Shown one piece after another: positions 59,224-64,000 of a stretch of 64,000 bases of DNA. The translations under genes and the position numbers were made by a program. The stretch's first letter is position 1. Each line of letters begins with the position of its first letter. The stretch is from Ophioderma brevispina (taxonomy: Eukaryota > Echinodermata > Ophiuroidea > Amphilepidida > Ophiodermatidae). A model generated the notes under the pieces. That model was given only the letters and a program-made list of their open reading frames with translations, was not told the origin of the DNA and searched no databases. The stretch spans positions 1 through 64,000 of the forward strand of contig JAMKCH010035767.1 in assembly GCA_023653785.1 (NCBI GenBank). The letters run 5' to 3'.

Positions 59224-60165
59224 GTTAACATCCTACGTCACTTCTTTTGTTGCCTGCGAATCCATTCCTGCGAATCGTTTTGGCCCATAGTATTATCTAA
59301 CAGATACAATTGCCCATTGTGTAACAGTCAGGCCGACCTATTTCAAGATACCATGCCCTAACATGTTTACAAACATTGCTGTTAACTGGTCTATTACAAG
59401 TGCTATTTTTCTAGAAGTTAACATCCTACGTCACTTCTTTTGTTGCCTGCGAATCCATTCCTGCGAATCGTTTTGGCCCATAGTATTATCTAACAGATAC
59501 AATTGCCCAGTGTGTAACATTCAGGTCGACCTATTTCAAGATACCAGGCCCTAACATGTTTACAAACATTGCTGTTAAAGCAATATTAGAAAAAAATTTT
59601 GAAGGGCCGCCCCAATTTTTCAAAAATTTGGAGATTTTACACGGTTGCATTGGTAAACTGGCTAGTAAACTATACTGTGAATGGTTAAGCTCGAAAATGT
59701 CTATGTGTCACAAACGAAGGAATTTTGTACTAGAATAATTATTATCGGGGATCCCCGATAATAATTCAACGGCTGCTGGAAACGGCCTTCCAATAGGAAA
59801 TAGCCGGGAAGGGAAATAGCGCCATGTACGTGTCTACGCTCATCCATTAGTTGTTTTAATAGTTCGGCAAGTCAAGTTAGAGGTTCATTTTCTCGAGCGG
59901 TGGCACTATCATCATGGGACGGACATGACGTAGCATTTCCAGCTTCTGCCGTTAAGTCCAATCTGGGGGACTCCCATTCTAATTACAAAATCGATTATTT
60001 TGTGATTAATACGCATTTTTTAGCATTCTCGTTCGCAGGTATAGTTTCCTGACAATTACCAACGTAACTGTGCAAAAATATCAAATTTTGAAAATTGGGG
60101 GCGCTCTTCAAAAAATGTGCCAATATTGCTTTAACTGGTCTATTACAAGTGCTATTTTTCTAGAA
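59224..60165. repeat. 193-bp tandem duplication, second unit split by a MITE
   Basis: Unit 1 (59,224-59,416) starts GTTAACATCCTACGTCAC and ends CTATTTTTCTAGAA. Unit 2 begins at 59,417, runs to 59,578 and resumes at 60,135-60,165 after the inserted element. The two are nearly identical; few base changes were seen. The intact unit 1 preserves the empty insertion site (GCTGTTAACTGG, about 59,378-59,389). Confidence 0.92.
59579..60130. mobile_element. MITE, 552 bp, inserted at TTAA (or TA)
   Basis: The ends are inverted repeats of about 50 bases. Left: AGCAATATT, a few A/T, TTTTGAAGGGC-GCCCC, CAATTTTTCAAAA. Right, reverse-complemented: AGCAATATTGGCAC, TTTTTTGAAGAGCGCCCCC, CAATTTTCAAAA. TTAA is present once in the neighbouring empty unit and on both sides of the element (59,575-59,578; 60,131-60,134), consistent with piggyBac-type TTAA targeting. 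A TA duplication with AAGCAATATT ends, as in Tc1/mariner, fits equally well. There is no transposase. Inside lies a perfect 30-bp palindrome centred on GGGGATCCCC at 59,737-59,766. Confidence 0.92.
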
Positions 60166-60166
60166 G

Positions 60167-61170
60167 TGCGGACTATTAGCTTACAACCTCATCCCCAGAG
60201 TTAACAAGGAGGTGTAATAAAACAAAATGATATACATGGGAAATGGCTTACTATGTTTCCCTCGGCACTGGCTACAGATCCATCGCCCAAACCATTCCGG
60301 GTTCGGAGAACCGGGAGATAGGCCTTCGGGGAAATATTGTAATCTATTCCCCATAACCATGTAGTATTTGTATACTAGACATACCTAAATATGTAATATT
60401 TGTTTTAAATATTTAACTATTTCGCATATAATGCTAATGAAACTCAAACACGTCAAATTGTTATCAATTATTCAAATGGGACTGAAACACAGAATTGATT
60501 GTAGAGCCGCGATTGTCTGACTTCGCCGCAAACCTATGCATTGGTATACCATTACCACATGCATTAATCGGGATGGTACCCGAAGAACTAATAATGTATT
60601 GGATGTCACTAGTGTGATTTACATATTTATGAGAGGTACTGACATGTGAGGAAAATAAGCGTTTGGGGGTTTTGGCTTCATAGATTAAATTCAAACAAAC
60701 ATGGAGGCCACCAATGTTGTCGGTTGGGGACGCCGGCGGTCCTGAAAGTGTGTAGTCTGTGTCACAGACTGCGAAAGATATTATCTAAATTGGCACTGCG
60801 CGAGAGATTAACGTTATCAGTCGTCATAGAGAATGTGTGTAATTGAAACTAAATCTCAAATATTATCCGGAAAACGGAGGGGTTCTATGGAAGTTTTGGC
60901 ATCAGAGGGTCAGTTACTATGTTTTGTTTTAAATATGTATCGTAATTGGGTCTGAACCTATAGAACCTAGCGAGAAAATTGAACGTTTTTGGTCCGGTAC
61001 TTCGGTACTCGCAGACACGAAAAAGTTAACACGCAATCTCTACGGGCGAATCCATTTTTCCCACAATGCCTTTCGGTATTTTTTCAGTCTTGAGAATTTT
61101 CAAACACTGGTTTTCAATTTATTTTTTTCAATTACAGGAATTACGTACTTACCGGACCGCCGTAGTTGGG
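60167..61170. other. No recognised gene; possible diverged relative of the 1.04-kb unit
   Basis: Noncoding. The stretch 60,880-61,065 (GTTTTGGCATCAGAGGGTCA, GCGAGAAAATTGAACGTTTT) is loosely like copy A at 55,090-55,240 (TTTTGGTATCAGAGGAAAGC, GAGCGAAAATGTGC), which may indicate an older member of the same repeat family. The resemblance is weak. Confidence 0.35.
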
Positions 61171-61621
61171 GACGTAGCGCTTCTATGCAGATTTTGGGCG
61201 AAATTATGCTCCAGGAGAATATGGGCAGGACCATATGGTCCCGGAATTCATATAGTCAAAGACATATAGTCAAGTCAAATATGTTCCATGAGCTCCACGA
61301 GCATATTTGAATATGCTCCACGAGCATATTTGAATATGCTCCAAGAGCATATTTGATATGCTCCTGGCACATATTTGAATGCAGTGGAGAATATTCTAAG
61401 TCAAATACTGCTCCTAGAGCATATTTGCCATATGTTCCTGGAGCATGTGAATTAAAATTTCACTTAGAATAAATCTCCAGGTAATTTATGCTCCAAGACC
61501 ATATGGTCATTTGACTTAGAATAAATCTCCAGGTAATTTATGCTCCAAGACCATAATGGTCCTGGACCATATTGTCCAGGAGCACAATTTCAAGCCAAAA
61601 TCTCATAGAAGCGTACTTAGG
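61171..61621. mobile_element. Palindrome-rich hairpin element, ~450 bp
   Basis: The outer inverted arms are about 70 bases. Left reads GCGCTTCTATGCAGATTTTG, GAAATTATGCTCCAGGA, ATATGG, AGGACCATATGGTCC. Right, reverse-complemented, reads CGCTTCTATGAGATTTTGG, GAAATTGTGCTCCTGGA, ATATGG, AGGACCATTATGG. TA is adjacent to both ends. The interior has many small hairpins of GAGCATATTTGAATATGCTC type (61,308-61,365) and a 42-base direct repeat at 61,462-61,503 and 61,514-61,555. It is noncoding and non-autonomous. Confidence 0.75.
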
Positions 61622-62229
61622 GTGGTTTGTCCGACCATTGAAAGGTCGGATGTTCACGATCACATGTTGCCGGCATATTTTATCTTTTACGTCATGTATT
61701 CTTACCATTGCACTCTAAAATATATCATTTTTATCACCAAATGTTTTAAAATAATTCAATCGATAACTGAAAGTCAAAATAGAGCTAAAATAGTCACCTA
61801 CGGACTGTCCGAAAAAATACAATCAACAACCAACCACACAACTGTTTCTTTCTGTGCGATATTTAACTGTATTTTTTAGACCAGTCTCAAAGCTAAATGT
61901 TCGTTTTTATTCCACCATTTGAGCACCCTAACTGGAGATATTGTCAATTGAAAACAAGGGATAAAATACCGCTTGTGCCAGTTTCACTTAAGGGTTCAAG
62001 AAACTAACGATATAAGGTGTGTAGCTCTAGTTGGATTAAACTGTTTTAAAACAAAACAATCTTGTATAGATCTAGAGTGAATGTATTATCATACAATGGA
62101 TTAATCAACATATTTTTTAAAACTGTGAAGGCACTAGAAATTATGTTGGGGAATGGGGGAACTCTCAGTCTCAGGGGAAAAAACCATGAATTCATGTAAA
62201 CTTTACTGGGGAAAATATGCGACAAGTCA
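61622..62229. other. No recognisable feature
   Basis: AT-rich noncoding sequence. An ORF at 61,556-61,879 starts inside the hairpin element and has no domain. Confidence 0.4.
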
Positions 62230-63065
62230 CAAGGTTCTGTTGGGGACAAATGTGGGGAAAAGGTCTGTTGGGGGAGGACCCATCTGTGCTGTCCCCTTCC
62301 CGACTGCCTTCAAGATACCAGAGAGAAACTTAATGCAAACAGTGTTGATTGAAACAATTAAAGAAAGGGTGGTGGTGTTCAAAGGTCTCAATTTTACATG
62401 TGCCAAGTGTGTTGTTATTGGTTATACGTTATGCTGGAACCCAGGGTACTTGTGAGGCAACAAGCCTGATTTGAACTTAATTCCCCAATACTACGTATAT
62501 TTTAGTGGCAACATATTGACATAAACTATGAAATTGTATTTTTTCATCTACAACTGATTATTTATGACATGTTATTTATTTTCTGTTCTTTCGGACTTTA
62601 GACGTGTTAGATAATGTCTGAAAGATCTAAACAAAAACATTCTATAGTTCTGGAAAGACTAGCGTAATTCTTGCCCAATACGGGGGGTTGGTATGCGACC
62701 AAAACTCGCTTAAATACTTAATACTATCCATGCTTACTGTATAAGAATAATGACAAGGAAACGAAACTTATACCTATTCTCTTTTAATCTTCAATTAAGA
62801 ATGTCTTGAAGTTGATTTTCAATGGCAAATGGTAATATAACTGTGTTGATAAAAGGTATAGCTGAAACTAGTCTAAGGTTTTTTATTCAAGTATCTCAGA
62901 TAATTGGCGCATAACACTTGAACTGGATGTCCTAATTAAACCAACTAAAAATCTTATGAAAGCTGAAATATTCCTGAAAAGAATCCTTTTACCTCCAGTT
63001 GGGATGGACGTACTTCACCCTAAACACATTTTTAATGTATATTTTTTGGGTGACAGTCTGTAGAA
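62230..63065. repeat. Dispersed repeat copy, partner of 50,390-50,975
   Basis: Same ordered landmarks as the copy at 50.4 kb: CTGTTGGGGACAAATGTG, a GGGAGGACCCATCT block, GACTGCCTTCAAGATACCAG, AATGTCTTGAAGTTGA, CTGTGTTGAT, ATTAAACCAACTAAAAATCT and TTTTTTGGGTGACAGTCTGT. This copy is about 250 bases longer because of sequence between the CCAG and AATGTC landmarks. A 100-codon ORF (62,153-62,455) crosses its left edge without conservation in the other copy. Confidence 0.75.
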
Positions 63066-63335
63066 TATTGTGTGTGTGGTACATTTGTACTTTTTGCAAG
63101 TTTAAAATTATTATAATACTATAATCCTTCTAATACTTTAGTCACACAAAATACCGCACACGGAAAAAAAAGAACGGAAAGTTCAAACAGCCCCATTATA
63201 TAGAATTTTGCACTTATATTTATTTTCATTTTACACTTAAGTGTTAATTGATAAAGTTATAACTGCATTAAAAATTAAAAGTATCAACGTTATTTGTTAG
63301 CTATAGTCAAGATATCAACGGAGCACAAATGCCTT

Positions 63336-63477
63336 AAAACACAAAAGTATATTGGAGGCAATTCCAGGAAACATTTTGGGGATGACAAGTTTCTGTAAGA
63401 AATGTTAAAACACAAAGGAATATTGGAGTAAATTCCTGTAAACATTTTATGGATGACAAGTTTCTGTAGGAAAGGCG
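63336..63477. repeat. 71-bp tandem duplication
   Basis: Two units in tandem: AAAACACAAA-GTATATTGGAG, AATTCCAGGAAACATTTTG, GGATGACAAGTTTCTGTA. The second starts at 63,407. They differ at a few positions. Short minus-strand ORFs through them are not credible. Confidence 0.85.
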
Positions 63478-64000
63478 GTCCAAATTCCTGCACCGTCTTT
63501 TGCGATTTATCAATGTTGACATCTTTATGCACAGAAAAGTTATTATCAATTATACGTCAACGTAAAAATGAGAGGTGCTTACATTGATCATTCCTATAGC
63601 CAAAAAAAGCCGAGCAGATAAAATCACGGTCCGATTTACCATGTTTTCTCCCTCGCATGGAAGCATATCACCAAAAACTCCGTATTACAATTTTGATATA
63701 ATATTGGATGGCCGGGACATGCTTTTAAATGTGTTAAAGACACTATCAGTGATTCACCCAAAAGAGTCCAACTATTTGAAATTTGCAGGAATAGCTTAAA
63801 ACTGAAGGATACGTCTGTAGATTTCTCATAAGTTACTTTTTTCAACTGAACAGTTGCCAGAAAAGGAAGAAAACGGCATTTAGTTGGGTCATTTGGGGCA
63901 ATTCCATGACCGTGGAGAGCAGAGCATCATTTCTCAGTGGATTTGTCTTCTATGAAGGTTAATGAACACATTTAGTGGGGGTGCCCCTCGAGAAAGTGTG
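63478..64000. other. No recognised feature
   Basis: Ends of the window. A 74-codon + ORF at 63,575-63,799 (ITVRFTMFSPSHGSISPKTP-like) reads as ordinary protein sequence but has no recognised domain or convincing splice signals. It is not HYR. It might be a lone exon, with low confidence. Confidence 0.3.

Noticed and set aside
63575..63799. Possible further exon near the window end
   Set aside because: The peptide looks protein-like but matches no recalled family and lacks clear phase-1 splice borders.

Overview
This is animal nuclear DNA, most likely from an invertebrate deuterostome such as an echinoderm or hemichordate. The evidence is short ORFs only, AT-rich intron-like sequence, many transposon remnants, a tRNA-derived SINE and a run of hyalin-repeat (HYR) exons. 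HYR proteins are abundant in sea urchins, sea cucumbers, hemichordates and amphioxus, so the exact phylum is not settled. No prokaryotic-style genes, rRNA, intact tRNA or CRISPR array were seen.

The only convincing host gene is on the + strand between 41.4 and 53.9 kb. Four exons (41,389-41,621; 48,124-48,353; 51,845-52,070; 53,632-53,853) each encode one HYR domain. Each has an AG acceptor and GT donor in phase 1-1, so each domain is an independent cassette. Three of the four need a single-base correction to read through. The gene is incomplete: no start, signal peptide, other domains or 3' end was identified.

The rest is mostly repeats. 0-7.7 kb: palindromic 14-mer array, SINE fragment, ~170-bp satellite, a decayed LINE with RT motifs, a 12-unit minisatellite and a TIR element. 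7.9-20 kb: a purine-rich tract, a long inverted-repeat element around a Cys-rich ORF, a 0.9-kb three-unit array with AGGTCA repeats, a hairpin element, a G-poor C-rich tract and a retroelement gag fragment. 20-24.8 kb: anomalous G-rich then C-rich sequence. 27.2-29.2 kb: a second decayed LINE. 33.2-39.1 kb: a ~2.5-3.3 kb tandem duplication whose first copy is broken by pyrimidine-rich patches. 43-47.8 kb: two tandem arrays and an 850-bp long-TIR element. 52.6-64 kb: a compact hairpin, a full SINE, a recent 1.04-kb duplication, a 27-bp minisatellite, a MITE with its empty site preserved next door, and a palindrome-rich hairpin element.

Sequence quality matters here. Long homopolymers, frequent single-base indels between repeat copies and strand-biased low-complexity stretches suggest long-read consensus errors in parts of the window, notably 7.9-9.2, 17.4-17.75, 20.0-24.8 and 32.8-36.2 kb. 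Calls in those parts should be read with that in mind. All similarities are by eye; no alignment or database search was run.
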